Notes: generated from the sequence alone by a model not told the origin. Counted from the stretch's first letter, positions 16,732 through 25,969 are shown. The stretch: DNA of 64,000 bases from Streptomyces sp. NBC_00287 (GCF_036173105.1 NZ_CP108053.1:5270001-5334000), one strand, 5' to 3'. Program-made: numbers and translations.

Positions 16732-19686
16732 GTGAAGCGGTACGAGCTGCGGTTCGGACTGCTGGGGCCCCCGATCCTGTACGACCATGGCGGCGACGGC
16801 GCCGTGGTCCGTCCCCTCGGCAGCCCCAAGGTGCGGGCGCTCCTGGCCGCCCTCCTCCTCGAAGCCGGCCGTACCGTCTCCGTCGACGCGCTCAAGGACG
16901 CCCTGTGGGGCGGCGCGCCGCCCGCCTCGGCGCACGCCTCCCTGCACAACCACGTCACCCGGCTGCGCCGACTCCTCGACGACCCCTCGCGACTGCGCGC
17001 CGTGTCCCCCGGGTATCTGCTGCGCGTCGACGACGGCGAGCTGGACGTCCATGTCTTCGAGGCGCATCTCGCCGCAGCCCGCGCCGCCCACACCGCCCTG
17101 GACTGGCGCAGCACCCTGCGCGAGTGCACGGCCGCGCTCGCCCTGTGGCGCGGCACACCGCTGAGCGGACTCGCCGCCGAACTGGGCGGCTACGCGTTCG
17201 TCCAGCGCCTGAAGGAGGCCCGGCTGCTCCTCCTGGAGTGGTGCTACGACGCCGAGTTGGCCCTCTCCGACGGCCGCCTCGACGCCCTGCTCCCGGAGTT
17301 GGCCGCCCTCGCCGCCGAACATCCGCTGCGCGAGTCCTACCACCGCCAGCTGATGCTCGCCCTGCATCGCAGCGGGCGACAGGCGGAGGCCCTCGCCGTC
17401 CACCGCGATCTGCGGGAGCGGCTCGTGGAGGAGCTCGGCGTGGAGCCGGGGCCCGCTGTACGCGGGGCGCACATGGAGGTACTGCGGGAGGTCGCGGAGG
17501 AGAGCGATGAGCACTCGGAAACCGCCGTCAAGGCCCCGCCGCTCACCCTCCGTCCCGCCCAACTCCCTCCACCACCCGCCCACTTCACCGGCCGAACCCC
17601 CCTCACCGACGACCTCCGCCGCACCCTCACCGACCCCGGCCCCACCATCACCGTCCTCACCGGCATGGCCGGCATCGGCAAGAGCGCCCTGGCCCTCCAC
17701 ATCGCCCACGCCCTGACCGACCGCTTCCCCGACGGCCAGCTCTACGTCAACCTCCACGGCGCCACCCCGGGCATGCTCCCGCTCAGCTCCGCCCAGGCCC
17801 TGGCCGCGCTCCTGCGCGACGTCGGCGCCGACCCCCGCTCCATCCCCGAACACCCGGACGCGGCCGCCGCGTTGCTCCGCTCGATGCTCGCGCCCACCCG
17901 CACCCTCCTGGTCCTGGACGACGCCGCCAACGCCGCACAGGTACGGCCCCTGCTGCCCGCGGGCCCGGGCTGCGCCGTGATCATCACCAGCCGTTCCTCC
18001 CTCGCCGCCCTCGACGGCGCCCACCGCTTCCCGCTCACCCCCCTGTCCGCCGAGGACAGCGCCGCGCTGCTGCGGGCGGTGTCCGGACGCAAGGACGACG
18101 GGATCGACGCGGGCCACCCCCTCGTCGAACTCACCGGCCGCCTCCCGCTCGCCCTGCGCGTGGTCGCCGCCCGCCTCGCCGCCCGCCGCGCTCTCACCCC
18201 GGAGGTGCTGGCCGGGCAACTGACCGCCACCGAGGGACGGTTGCACCACCTGGAGTACGACGACCTCAGCGTCCGCCGCTCCCTGGCCGTCGCGCACGAC
18301 GCGCTCGCCGCCTCCGACCGCGAGGCCGACCGGGACGCGGCCCTCGTACTGCGCCGCATCGGCGCCCTCGACCTGCCCGAGTACGGCGCCCCCCTGCTGG
18401 CCCGCCTCAGCGGTATCGGCACCCGGCGCGCCGAGGACGCCCTCGACCGCCTCGTCGACGTGGCCCTCCTGGAGGAGACGGCGCTCGGCCGCTACGTCCC
18501 CCACGACCTGGTCCGCGACTTCGCCCGCGAACTCGCCGGCACGGAAGGCGGCACCGCCGTCGCCGAGGCCGCCCTGAGCTGGTACGCCGCCCTCGCCGAA
18601 CGCAGCCTCACCGCGATCGTCGAACCCGGCCTCGACCAGGACGACCGGCGCCGCCCCACCTCCTGCCAGCCGTCCGAGCACGAGGCCTACCTCATCGGCA
18701 CGCACCCCTTCGACAGTCCCGAGGCCGCCTTCGCCTGGGGCGAGACGGAGCTGGAGAACGTCGTCGCGCTGGCCGAGCGGTACGCCGACGCGCGTGACCT
18801 CCGTATCGCCTCCCGCGTCTGCACCCTGCTGCGCCTGATCTTCCCCTACGTCCACCGCAGCGGCCGGGTCGCCGAGATGGAGATCCTCGGCCGGGCCGCC
18901 CTGCGGGTGGCGCGGCGCGTCGGGGACGAGGCCGCCGAGGCGTACGCGCTCGGCGATCTGGCCGGTGTGCACTTCATGAGCGGCCGGGGGAGCGAGGCCC
19001 TCGCCCTCAACGACCAGGCCCTGGCGATCTGGCAGCGCCTCGGCCACCTCTCCTGGATGCGCCGCTCCCTCAACAACCGGGGCCTGCTGCTCGAAGGACT
19101 CGGCCGCTACGAGGAGTCCGAGCGGGCGCTGCGCCAGAGCCTCGCCTACTCACGGCGGCTGAACGACCCCTACGGCGAGGCAGTCACCCACCAGCACCTC
19201 GGGAACCTCTACGAGCACACCGACCCCCGCGCCGCCATCGAGCAGCACCGCCTCTCCCTGGCGATCGGGGAGACGATCGGCAACGTCCTCCTTCAGCTCT
19301 ACGCGCGGTGCAACATCGGCTACGCCCACCTCACCCTCGGCGAACCGGCCGCGGCCGCCCGGCACTTCGAGGAGAGCCTGCGGGTCCTGGTCGCCCACGG
19401 CGACTGGCACGGCGAGTCGCAGACCCGGCTGGGCCTGATCCGCTCCCTGCGGCTGCTGGGCCGTACCGAGCGGGCCGCGCGGGAGTGTGCCGAACTGCTG
19501 CGCCGGGCCGACGCCCGCGCCGACCGCTACACCGCCGGACTCGCCCGCCATCAGCACGGACTCCTGCTGCGCGAGGAGGGGCGGACCGAGGAGGCGTACG
19601 CGGCCTGGCGGGCGGCGCTCGACGCGCTGGAGGGCACGGACGCGACGGCGGTCCGCGCCGAACTCAGCTCCCTGCTCACCGCCTGA
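16732..19686 (+). CDS. AfsR/SARP-type transcriptional regulator with NB-ARC and TPR domains
   Basis: A 984-residue regulator. Domain order: winged-helix DNA-binding domain (about 5-95), bacterial transcriptional activator domain (about 100-245, ending ELGVEPGPAV), NB-ARC ATPase with Walker A GMAGIGKS (about 311) and Walker B TLLVLDDA, and a C-terminal TPR region (about 700-980; for example SLNNRGLLLEGLGRYEESER). Large SARPs activate antibiotic clusters. I chose the GTG at 16732 (GGAAAGG 10 bp upstream, sequence then begins KRYELRFGLLGP); the frame is open 142 codons further but that part is not SARP-like. It lies at the cluster edge; its stop is 1 bp from that of the convergent polymerase gene. 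It probably controls the NRPS genes. Confidence 0.93.
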   Translation: MKRYELRFGLLGPPILYDHGGDGAVVRPLGSPKVRALLAALLLEAGRTVSVDALKDALWGGAPPASAHASLHNHVTRLRRLLDDPSRLRAVSPGYLLRVDDGELDVHVFEAHLAAARAAHTALDWRSTLRECTAALALWRGTPLSGLAAELGGYAFVQRLKEARLLLLEWCYDAELALSDGRLDALLPELAALAAEHPLRESYHRQLMLALHRSGRQAEALAVHRDLRERLVEELGVEPGPAVRGAHMEVLREVAEESDEHSETAVKAPPLTLRPAQLPPPPAHFTGRTPLTDDLRRTLTDPGPTITVLTGMAGIGKSALALHIAHALTDRFPDGQLYVNLHGATPGMLPLSSAQALAALLRDVGADPRSIPEHPDAAAALLRSMLAPTRTLLVLDDAANAAQVRPLLPAGPGCAVIITSRSSLAALDGAHRFPLTPLSAEDSAALLRAVSGRKDDGIDAGHPLVELTGRLPLALRVVAARLAARRALTPEVLAGQLTATEGRLHHLEYDDLSVRRSLAVAHDALAASDREADRDAALVLRRIGALDLPEYGAPLLARLSGIGTRRAEDALDRLVDVALLEETALGRYVPHDLVRDFARELAGTEGGTAVAEAALSWYAALAERSLTAIVEPGLDQDDRRRPTSCQPSEHEAYLIGTHPFDSPEAAFAWGETELENVVALAERYADARDLRIASRVCTLLRLIFPYVHRSGRVAEMEILGRAALRVARRVGDEAAEAYALGDLAGVHFMSGRGSEALALNDQALAIWQRLGHLSWMRRSLNNRGLLLEGLGRYEESERALRQSLAYSRRLNDPYGEAVTHQHLGNLYEHTDPRAAIEQHRLSLAIGETIGNVLLQLYARCNIGYAHLTLGEPAAAARHFEESLRVLVAHGDWHGESQTRLGLIRSLRLLGRTERAARECAELLRRADARADRYTAGLARHQHGLLLREEGRTEEAYAAWRAALDALEGTDATAVRAELSSLLTA

Positions 19687-19687
19687 T

Positions 19688-21373
19688 TCACTTCGCGTCC
19701 GCATAGCACTCCACCACCGCCGTGGTGAACGGAAACCGCACCGGCGTCTGCCCGAACGTCAGCCGCCCCGCCAGCTCCGCCGCCTCCCGGATCGCCGCGA
19801 CGACCGCCTCCGTCTCCTCCTCGGGGCAGTGCACGATGACCTCGTCGTGCTGGAAGAAGACCAGCTCGGCCGCCATGTCCGCACAGGCCTGACGCAACGC
19901 GGCGAGCAGCAGCAGCGCCCAGTCGGCGGCGCTGCCCTGGACGACGAAGTTACGGGCGAAGCGCCCACGCGCGCGTGCGTCGGTGGAGGCGTACCCCGGG
20001 ATCCACTGCCGGCCTTCGTCGGAGTCATCCGTGACGGGGATGCCCGCCTCCTCCGCCGCGTCCTCGCCCGCTCCGGCAGCGGGCGGGCAGGTGCGGCCCA
20101 GCCAGGTGCGCACCAGCCGCCCCTCCTCGCCGGCCCGCGCCGCGTCGTCGACGTAGGCCACCGCGAGCGGGAAGCGGCGGCGGAGCGCGGCGAGGTTCTT
20201 CAGGCCGTCGCCGGAGGTCTGGCCGTAGACCGCGCCGAGCACCGCGAGCTTGGCCTGGGCGCGGTCGCCGGAGAAGGCCCGGTCGGAGACCGACTGGTAC
20301 AGGTCGCTCTCCCGGCCCGCCACCTCCATCAGACCGGGGTCGCGCGAGATGGCGGCCAGGACGCGCGGCTCCATCTGGTCGGCGTCGGCGACGACGAGCC
20401 GCCAGCCGGGGTCGGCGACGACCGCCCGCCGGATCACCTTGGGGATCTGCAGCCCGCCCCCGCCATTGGTCACCCACCGTCCGGTGACGGTGCCGCCCGC
20501 GAGGAACTCCGGCCGGAACCGCCCCTCGCGCACCCAGTCCTGGAGCCAGGACCAGCCGTGGGCCACCCAGATCCGGTAGAGCTTCTTGTACTCGATCAGC
20601 GGCGCCACGGCCGGGTGGTCGAGGGACTCGATCTCCCAGCGCCGGGTCGAGCGGATCTTGATACCGGCCTGCGCGAAGGCCTTGACGACATCGGCGGGCA
20701 GATCGGGCCGGACCCGGCGCCCGAAGGCGGCGGACACCTCGTCGGCCAGTTCGGCCAGGCGTCGGGGCTCGCCGCCGCCCGCGTACCGCTCGCCGAGCAG
20801 TTCGTGCAGCACCCGGCGGTGGACGTCGGCGCTCCACGGCAGCCCGGCGCGGTTCATCTCGGCGGCGACCAGCATCCCCGCCGACTCGGCGGCCGTCAGC
20901 AGCCGCATCCGCTCCGGGTGCGCGGCCTTCTCGTGCCGCCGCTGCTGCTCGGCGTAGACCTCCAGCAGGTCGGCCAGCGGCACATGGACGGCCCGCGGCT
21001 CGAACAGCGAGGACTGCGCGCCCGGTTCGGCCGACCGCTGGGGCGGGTCGGGCGGTACGGGGCCGCCGCGCAGCCGCCCCAGGGCGGCCGCCGCAGAACG
21101 GGGTTCGCCGTACCGCCCCTCATGGCCGAGCAGGAGGGTCTCGGTGTCCTCGATGTCGTAGCACCGCTCCACTCGCACCCCCGTGGCGAGCAGGCGCGGG
21201 TAGACCTCGGCGGTGGAACGCCAGACCCAGCGCGCGACCTCCGGCCTGCCGCGCACCGCAGCGGCGAGATCCGGCTCCCGCACGACCGGCCCGGCGGGCA
21301 GCCCGTCCGGGCCGAGGGGGGCGAGCTCCACGCCACCGTCCTCGGCCGGTGCGAGAGCCCACCGGTCGGTCAT
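19688..21373 (-). CDS. PolA-like DNA polymerase without 5' nuclease domain
   Basis: A 561-residue family A DNA polymerase. Palm and finger motifs are visible: motif A VADADQMEPRVLAA, motif B region AKLAVLGAVYGQTSG, and motif C FFQHDEVIVH. The N-terminal 170 residues correspond to a reduced 3'-5' exonuclease-like region without clear catalytic acids, and there is no 5' nuclease domain, so the protein is about 60 percent of full PolI length. Actinomycetes often carry such a second PolI-like enzyme, annotated as bifunctional exonuclease/polymerase; its cellular role is not settled. It is divergent from the DUF2786 gene. It marks the start of the conserved chromosome to the right of the NRPS cluster. 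Confidence 0.92.
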   Translation of the reverse strand: MTDRWALAPAEDGGVELAPLGPDGLPAGPVVREPDLAAAVRGRPEVARWVWRSTAEVYPRLLATGVRVERCYDIEDTETLLLGHEGRYGEPRSAAAALGRLRGGPVPPDPPQRSAEPGAQSSLFEPRAVHVPLADLLEVYAEQQRRHEKAAHPERMRLLTAAESAGMLVAAEMNRAGLPWSADVHRRVLHELLGERYAGGGEPRRLAELADEVSAAFGRRVRPDLPADVVKAFAQAGIKIRSTRRWEIESLDHPAVAPLIEYKKLYRIWVAHGWSWLQDWVREGRFRPEFLAGGTVTGRWVTNGGGGLQIPKVIRRAVVADPGWRLVVADADQMEPRVLAAISRDPGLMEVAGRESDLYQSVSDRAFSGDRAQAKLAVLGAVYGQTSGDGLKNLAALRRRFPLAVAYVDDAARAGEEGRLVRTWLGRTCPPAAGAGEDAAEEAGIPVTDDSDEGRQWIPGYASTDARARGRFARNFVVQGSAADWALLLLAALRQACADMAAELVFFQHDEVIVHCPEEETEAVVAAIREAAELAGRLTFGQTPVRFPFTTAVVECYADAK

Positions 21374-21509
21374 GCTCGTGAGTGTGGCAGGAGGGTCTGA
21401 CAACGGCCCCCGGCTACTTCGGCGAGCGCCGTGCCCCGAGCTCCCACGCGCGCGGGCGACCGAATTCCGGGGAGTGAGACGGACCGGGGGCCCATGACAC
21501 CATCCTCCC

Positions 21510-22613
21510 GTGACCAGCACGCCCCGCACCGTCGACCTCGCCTTCCGGGCCGCCCTCCACACCGACTCCGACACCGCCCTGGACACCGGCGCCTCCCTCC
21601 TCGCCGCCGACACCGGCGCGGACGCCGAACTGGAGCGCCGGGGCTGGGAGTTCGTCGCGGCGGCCTGGCGGCGCGGCTGGCAGCCCGCCGATGTCGTACG
21701 GATCGTCCGGCGCGACCTGGACGACGTACATGTGCGCCTGCTGGCGACCCTGATCCACGCGCAGGCGCCGGACGACATTCCGCGCGGCCCCCGCTGGCGC
21801 GCGCAGCTCGACGAGCTGGACGCGACGCCCACGCGCGCGGGCGACCGCTTCTCGCACGCGACCACCGTCCTGGAGCTGTACCGCGTGCTGCTGCGTCTGC
21901 CGCCCCTCGAACCCCTCGACGATCCGCAGCAGTCCCGCAGGCCCGAGTCCCGCATGCTGACCCGGATCCGTGCGCTGCTCGCGAAGGCCGAGGCGACGGG
22001 CTTCCCGGAGGAGGCGGAGGCGCTGACCGCCAAGGCGCAGGAGCTGATGGCCCGGCACAGCGTGGACGAGGCCCTGCTGTCGGCCCAGGCACCCGCGCCC
22101 GACACCCCCGGAGCCTGCCGGATCGGCGTCGAGCCGCCGTACGAGCAGGCCAAGGCGGTGCTGCTGGACGCGGTGGCCGCCGCGAACCACTGCCGCGCGG
22201 TGTGGAACGAAGCCGTCGGCTTCTCCACCGTCGTCGGCTTCGAGGCCGATCTGGAGGTGGTCGAGCTGCTCTACACCTCGCTCCTCGTCCAGGCGCAGAC
22301 CGCGATGGCCAAGGCGGAGGCGGCCCAGCGCGCCGGCGGACGCAAGCGGACCAAGACCTTCCGGCAGTCCTTCCTCGCCGCCTACGCCCACCGCATCGGC
22401 ACCCGCCTCGCGCGGGTCGCCGAGACCCAGGTGAGCGACGACCTGCTGCCCGTCCTGGCCTCCCGGGAGGTCGCGGTCACCGCCCGGCTCGATCACATGT
22501 TCCCGGAGACCACCACGACCCGGCTGCGGGGCGTGAGCGACGCGGCGGGCTGGACCCAGGGCGCCGAGGCGGCCGACCGGGCTCAGATGAAGGCCCGCCG
22601 CCCGCTGGACTGA
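21510..22613 (+). CDS. DUF2786 domain protein
   Basis: A 367-residue soluble protein. A DUF2786 segment (about 150-190; LTRIRALLAKAEATGFPEEA) is followed by a region rich in Ala and Lys and then RTKTFRQSFLAAYAHRIG. Proteins of this family occur widely in actinomycetes next to polA-like genes, but their function is unknown. The GTG start at 21510 leaves 136 bp to the divergent polymerase gene. The stop codon and that of the next convergent gene form the palindrome TGAGCCCGGCTCA. No catalytic motif can be recognised. Confidence 0.85.
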   Translation: MTSTPRTVDLAFRAALHTDSDTALDTGASLLAADTGADAELERRGWEFVAAAWRRGWQPADVVRIVRRDLDDVHVRLLATLIHAQAPDDIPRGPRWRAQLDELDATPTRAGDRFSHATTVLELYRVLLRLPPLEPLDDPQQSRRPESRMLTRIRALLAKAEATGFPEEAEALTAKAQELMARHSVDEALLSAQAPAPDTPGACRIGVEPPYEQAKAVLLDAVAAANHCRAVWNEAVGFSTVVGFEADLEVVELLYTSLLVQAQTAMAKAEAAQRAGGRKRTKTFRQSFLAAYAHRIGTRLARVAETQVSDDLLPVLASREVAVTARLDHMFPETTTTRLRGVSDAAGWTQGAEAADRAQMKARRPLD

Positions 22614-22620
22614 GCCCGGC

Positions 22621-23133
22621 TCAGTCGCCCTGCTGGAACCCGCTCACCGAGGCGTCCGGCTCCTCGCCCTTCAGCGCGACTTCTCCGTACGACCATTGGA
22701 AACTCCGCGTCGCCTCATCGCCCGGCAGACCGAACTCGGCCGTCTTCACCGCGAGGCCGCTGCCCGCCTCCCCGCGCACATAGGTGACGGTGAAGGACAC
22801 CGTCCCGCCCTTCGCAAGCGTCCGCTTCTGCTTCGTCGCCGCCGCGTCGGGGGCCACCTCCGCCGAGGTGCCGTCCGCCTTCAGGGTCACGGAGGGCAGG
22901 CCCTCCAGCGTGCACTCGGCGCCGCTGTTGGTGAGCGTGACGGGCACATTGCCGGTGTCCCCGGCGGCCGGGGCGGCGTTGGCCGGACCGACCTGCACCT
23001 CCAGGTCACCGATCGCGCAGGCGGCCGTAGCGCCCTCGCTCTGCTTCTCCTCCCCGCCGCCGTCACTGTCATCGCAGGAGGTCAGCAGCAGTGCCGCGGC
23101 GAGGGCGGCGAGGGGGAGGGCGGTGGCGCGCAT
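22621..23133 (-). CDS. Putative lipoprotein, DUF4232-like
   Basis: A 170-residue exported protein with a signal peptide ending in the lipobox LLTSC (Cys about 20), then an acidic linker DDSDGGGEEKQSEG and a beta-rich domain with two Cys (ACAIGD and AECTLEG). That arrangement fits the DUF4232 family of secreted actinomycete proteins. It should be lipid-anchored on the outer face of the membrane. Its function is unknown. It lies next to a second, similarly small lipoprotein gene on the same strand. Confidence 0.83.
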   Translation of the reverse strand: MRATALPLAALAAALLLTSCDDSDGGGEEKQSEGATAACAIGDLEVQVGPANAAPAAGDTGNVPVTLTNSGAECTLEGLPSVTLKADGTSAEVAPDAAATKQKRTLAKGGTVSFTVTYVRGEAGSGLAVKTAEFGLPGDEATRSFQWSYGEVALKGEEPDASVSGFQQGD

Positions 23134-23223
23134 GTGGGGTCCTCTGGGGCGGGTGTGACGGGTCGAGTGCCTGGATCATCCCGCATACGGATGTGAGCCA
23201 TCAGCCCTGTGGGCCCTGTGGAG

Positions 23224-23721
23224 CTAAGACCCGAGACCGGCCGTCGGCAGCCCGGTCGGCAGCGTCGCGCCCTCGGCCTTCCGGTACGTCTCGCCGCCGA
23301 GGCCGCCCTCCCAGATGATCTTGAGGGTGTCCTCGTCGACGGAGTAGACGGTCCCGGTCGCCCGGTCCTTGCTGCCGTCGGAGCACTTCAGTCGGATCGT
23401 GTCGCCCGCGCTGCCGCTGCACACGGTCCCGCCGGTCGCGAAAAGACCCGCCTGGCTGCCGGTGACGACCAGCGCCACGGCCTTGCCGTCGGTCGTGGCG
23501 AGCCAGCTGCCCTCCAACTCCCCGGCGGGGGACGCCGTACCGCCGCCGCCCCCGCCCGTGTCGGCGGACTCGGCGGCGGACGGCGTGGCGCTCGCGCTGG
23601 GCGAGCCGTCGTCCGAGGAGTCGTCGTCACTGCACCCGCTCAGCACGAGCGCACCGGCAAGACCCGCGGCCGCGATCCGCATCCGCCTGCGCGCCACGCG
23701 CGCGTACGTCGCCGAAGTCAC
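23224..23721 (-). CDS. Putative lipoprotein of unknown function
   Basis: A 165-residue protein with a basic N-terminus (ARVARRRMRIAAAG) and lipobox VLSGC, followed by a Ser/Asp/Gly-rich linker and a small domain with two Cys (GTVCSGS and LKCSDGS) that may form a disulfide. I chose the GTG at 23721 because GGGGGC lies 6 bp upstream; the frame is open 12 codons further, and an internal ATG at 23682 is also possible. The family is not recognised. It is probably membrane-anchored outside the cell. Confidence 0.75.
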   Translation of the reverse strand: MTSATYARVARRRMRIAAAGLAGALVLSGCSDDDSSDDGSPSASATPSAAESADTGGGGGGTASPAGELEGSWLATTDGKAVALVVTGSQAGLFATGGTVCSGSAGDTIRLKCSDGSKDRATGTVYSVDEDTLKIIWEGGLGGETYRKAEGATLPTGLPTAGLGS

Positions 23722-23816
23722 TGCAAGCCCCCAGGGTGAGCCGGTCAAGGACGCCAAGTCCGCAGCAAGCTACCAGCACGTAACCACGACGAGAACGACG
23801 ACCGTCACAAGGACGG

Positions 23817-24122
23817 CTACCAGGACGACTTGCGGACCCCCGGCAGGAACCCCGCGTGCGCCTGCTCCCGCAGCGTCACCCGGGACAGCCCGAACGCCCG
23901 GAAGTACCCGCGCGGACGCCCGTCCACCTGGTCCCGGTTACGCACGCGCGTGTGGCTCGCGTCGCGCGGCTGGCGGCGCAACTCGCGCTGAGCGGCGAGC
24001 CGTTCGTCCTCCGTCGAGGACGGCCTGCGGATGATTTCCTTCAGCTCGGCCCGCCTCTTGGCGTACCGCGCGACGATCTCCTGCCGCTGCTCGTTCTTCG
24101 CGATCTTGCTCTTCTTGGCCAT
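23817..24122 (-). CDS. rpsN: 30S ribosomal protein S14, zinc-free paralogue
   Basis: 101 residues, the long (C-minus) form of S14, beginning [20 protein letters not shown] and ending [11 protein letters not shown]. The CxxC pairs of the zinc-binding S14 are absent. In Streptomyces such paralogues are made under zinc starvation and replace the zinc form, which frees zinc. The start overlaps the rpmB stop by one base (TGATG), so the two are translationally coupled. Transcription starts at the divergent promoter with a Zur-like box. Confidence 0.96.
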   Translation of the reverse strand: MAKKSKIAKNEQRQEIVARYAKRRAELKEIIRRPSSTEDERLAAQRELRRQPRDASHTRVRNRDQVDGRPRGYFRAFGLSRVTLREQAHAGFLPGVRKSSW

Positions 24123-24358
24123 CAGACACGCACCCCCCGCGCGCGGATGCGCGCCACAGCCGCTTCGACGCCGATCGCGTCGACGGTCTTGATCCCCTTC
24201 GCGCTCAGCTTCAGCCGCACATGGCGGCCCTCGCTGGGCAGCCAGTAGCGCTTGCTCTGGATGTTGGGGTCGAAGCGGCGGGAGGTCCGCCGGTGGGAGA
24301 AGGAGATGTTGTTGCCGAAGCCGGGCCGGGCGCCGGTCAGCATGCAGTGGGCGGACAC
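24122..24358 (-). CDS. rpmB: 50S ribosomal protein L28, zinc-free paralogue
   Basis: 78 residues, with the L28 signature [15 protein letters not shown] and the C-terminal [12 protein letters not shown]. Only one Cys (SAHCMLTG) remains, so the CxxC zinc site of the housekeeping form is absent. It is the first gene of the leftward arm of the zinc-responsive locus and overlaps rpsN by one base. The Zur-like box lies 35 bp upstream of the start. Confidence 0.96.
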   Translation of the reverse strand: MSAHCMLTGARPGFGNNISFSHRRTSRRFDPNIQSKRYWLPSEGRHVRLKLSAKGIKTVDAIGVEAAVARIRARGVRV

Positions 24359-24392
24359 AGGTGACGCACCTCTCTCGAACGCGATGTGTAAA

Positions 24393-24407
24393 TGGAATTC
24401 ATTTTCA
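24393..24407. promoter_or_regulatory. Zur-type operator between divergent ribosomal genes
   Basis: TGGAATTCATTTTCA, whose complement TGAAAATGAATTCCA closely follows the 7-1-7 Streptomyces Zur box TGaaAatgatTttCA. It lies in the 62-bp gap between divergent rpmB and rpmG and can control both arms. All genes on both sides belong to families known to be Zur-repressed in Streptomyces. Binding is inferred from the sequence. Confidence 0.85.
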
Positions 24408-24420
24408 GTAAGATACCAGC

Positions 24421-24585
24421 ATGGCTCGCAACGAACTCCGTCCGGTCATCAAGCTCCGGTCCACGGCCGGGACCGGCTTCACCTACGTGACCCGCAAGAA
24501 CCGCCGCAACGACCCGGACCGTATGACCCTGCGCAAGTACGACCCGGTCGCCCGCCGCCATGTCGACTTCCGAGAGGAGCGCTGA
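24421..24585 (+). CDS. rpmG: 50S ribosomal protein L33, zinc-free paralogue
   Basis: A 54-residue L33: [17 protein letters not shown] at the start, then [19 protein letters not shown]. The four Cys of the zinc-binding L33 are missing (Lys and Asn replace them). It is the first gene of the rightward arm of the zinc-responsive operon, 13 bp after the Zur-like box. The rpmE2 start follows 4 bp after its stop. Its short length makes it easy to miss. Confidence 0.96.
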   Translation: MARNELRPVIKLRSTAGTGFTYVTRKNRRNDPDRMTLRKYDPVARRHVDFREER

Positions 24586-24589
24586 GGTC

Positions 24590-24838
24590 ATGCGCAAGGG
24601 AATCCACCCGGACTACGGCCCCGTCGTCTTCCGTGACCGCGCCGCGAACTACGCCTTCCTCACCCGCTCGACGATGACGAGCGAGAAGGCGATCGAGTGG
24701 GAGGACGGCCACACCTACCCGGTCGTGGACGTCGAGATCTCGAACGTCAGCCACCCGTTCTACACCGGCACCGCGCGCGTGCTGGACACCGCCGGACGCG
24801 TGGAGCGCTTCGAGCGCCGGTACGGAAAGCAGGGCTGA
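24590..24838 (+). CDS. rpmE2: 50S ribosomal protein L31 type B
   Basis: 82 residues, with [16 protein letters not shown] at the start, [20 protein letters not shown] in the middle and [20 protein letters not shown] near the end. This is the longer, Cys-free type B L31 that replaces the zinc-binding form under zinc limitation. The start has a GAGG site just upstream, within the end of the L33 gene. Its stop overlaps the start of the CobW-like gene by one base. Confidence 0.96.
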   Translation: MRKGIHPDYGPVVFRDRAANYAFLTRSTMTSEKAIEWEDGHTYPVVDVEISNVSHPFYTGTARVLDTAGRVERFERRYGKQG

Positions 24839-25962
24839 TGCTCCCCGTCGTGATCGTCGGCGGACTGCACGCCGACGCCCGTAAGGCCGCCGTGGACCGG
24901 CTGCTCGCCGAGGTGCCCGGCAGCGTCGTACTCCACCACGACCTCGCCACGGCCACGGCGGGCACCGTCGTACGGACGATCCGCGACGCGGGCGGCATCC
25001 GGGATGCCGGCGAGGCACCGCTCGTCAACGACTGCGCCTGCTGCGCCCTGCGCGAGGACCTGGTGCCGGAGCTGGACCGGCTCCGGGACGCCGGCGACAC
25101 CCGGCTCGCGGTCGTCGAGCTGTGGGACTCGGTCGAGCCCAAGGCCATGGCCGAGGTCGTCACCTCCGGCGGCCACACCGTCACCGGCGTGGTCACCGCC
25201 GTCGACCCGGCGCTGCTGCTGCCCTACCTCGGCAACGGCGACGACCTGGCCGAGCGGGGCCTGGCCGCCGCCACCACCGACCAGCGCACCGTCGCCGACA
25301 CCTTCGCGCGCCAGCTGGAGTACGCCCCCGTCCTCGCCCTCGTCGAGTCCGCCGACGCCGACGACGAGGACCGCGAACTGCTAGCGCAGCTGCATCCGAC
25401 GGCCCGCCAGGTCCTGATCGGCCACGGTGACCTGGCGGGCGCCGTACGCGCCGGCTTCGACGTGGAGGCGGCCGCGGCCGCCCAGCACCCCGCGTGCGCG
25501 CTGCTGCCCGCCGAGGCGGACGCCCACGGGGTCTCCACGCTGGTCTGGCACCGGCGCCGCCCCTTCCACCCGGAGCGCCTCTACGAGGCCCTGGAGGACA
25601 TCACCTGCGCCGCCGCCCGCAGCCGGGGCCGGTTCTGGCTCGCCGACAAGCCGGACACCTTGCTGCACTGGGACGCGGCGGGCGGTGCCCTGTGCGTGGA
25701 GAGCGTGGGCCCCTGGCTCGCCTCCCTCCCCGACGCCGCCTGGGAGATGGTCCCGCCGGTGCGCCGGGCCGCCGCCGCAATGGACTGGCACCCCGAGCAC
25801 GGCGACTGCTGCCAGCACCTCGTCTTCACCTCGCCCGGCCTGGACCGGGACGGCCTCGAACAGCTGCTGGAGTCCTGCCTGCTGACCGACGCCGAGTACG
25901 CCGCGGGGCGCGCCGCCTGGAAGCGGCTGCCGCCCGCCTTCGACACCCTCCTGGAGGTCTGA
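24838..25962 (+). CDS. CobW/COG0523-like protein with degenerate P-loop
   Basis: A 374-residue protein of the CobW/COG0523 metallochaperone family. The metal site CxCC is present as [12 protein letters not shown], and the C-terminal CobW domain (about 230-370) contains [15 protein letters not shown], rich in His and Cys. The Walker A motif expected near the N-terminus is not intact: [13 protein letters not shown] lacks the GKT/GKS signature, so GTP hydrolysis may be lost or altered. It lies inside the zinc-starvation operon, after L31 and before S18, which argues for a role in zinc allocation. The start overlaps the L31 stop by one base. Confidence 0.9.
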   Translation: MLPVVIVGGLHADARKAAVDRLLAEVPGSVVLHHDLATATAGTVVRTIRDAGGIRDAGEAPLVNDCACCALREDLVPELDRLRDAGDTRLAVVELWDSVEPKAMAEVVTSGGHTVTGVVTAVDPALLLPYLGNGDDLAERGLAAATTDQRTVADTFARQLEYAPVLALVESADADDEDRELLAQLHPTARQVLIGHGDLAGAVRAGFDVEAAAAAQHPACALLPAEADAHGVSTLVWHRRRPFHPERLYEALEDITCAAARSRGRFWLADKPDTLLHWDAAGGALCVESVGPWLASLPDAAWEMVPPVRRAAAAMDWHPEHGDCCQHLVFTSPGLDRDGLEQLLESCLLTDAEYAAGRAAWKRLPPAFDTLLEV

Positions 25963-25969
25963 CCCCACC

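Noticed and set aside
16531-19047. Long open frame antisense to the SARP gene
   Set aside because: Glycine- and valine-rich translation without family features; a shadow of a GC-rich gene.
22611-22623. Palindrome TGAGCCCGGCTCA formed by two convergent stop codons
   Set aside because: Only 6 bp per arm and partly forced by the two stop codons; not convincing as a terminator.
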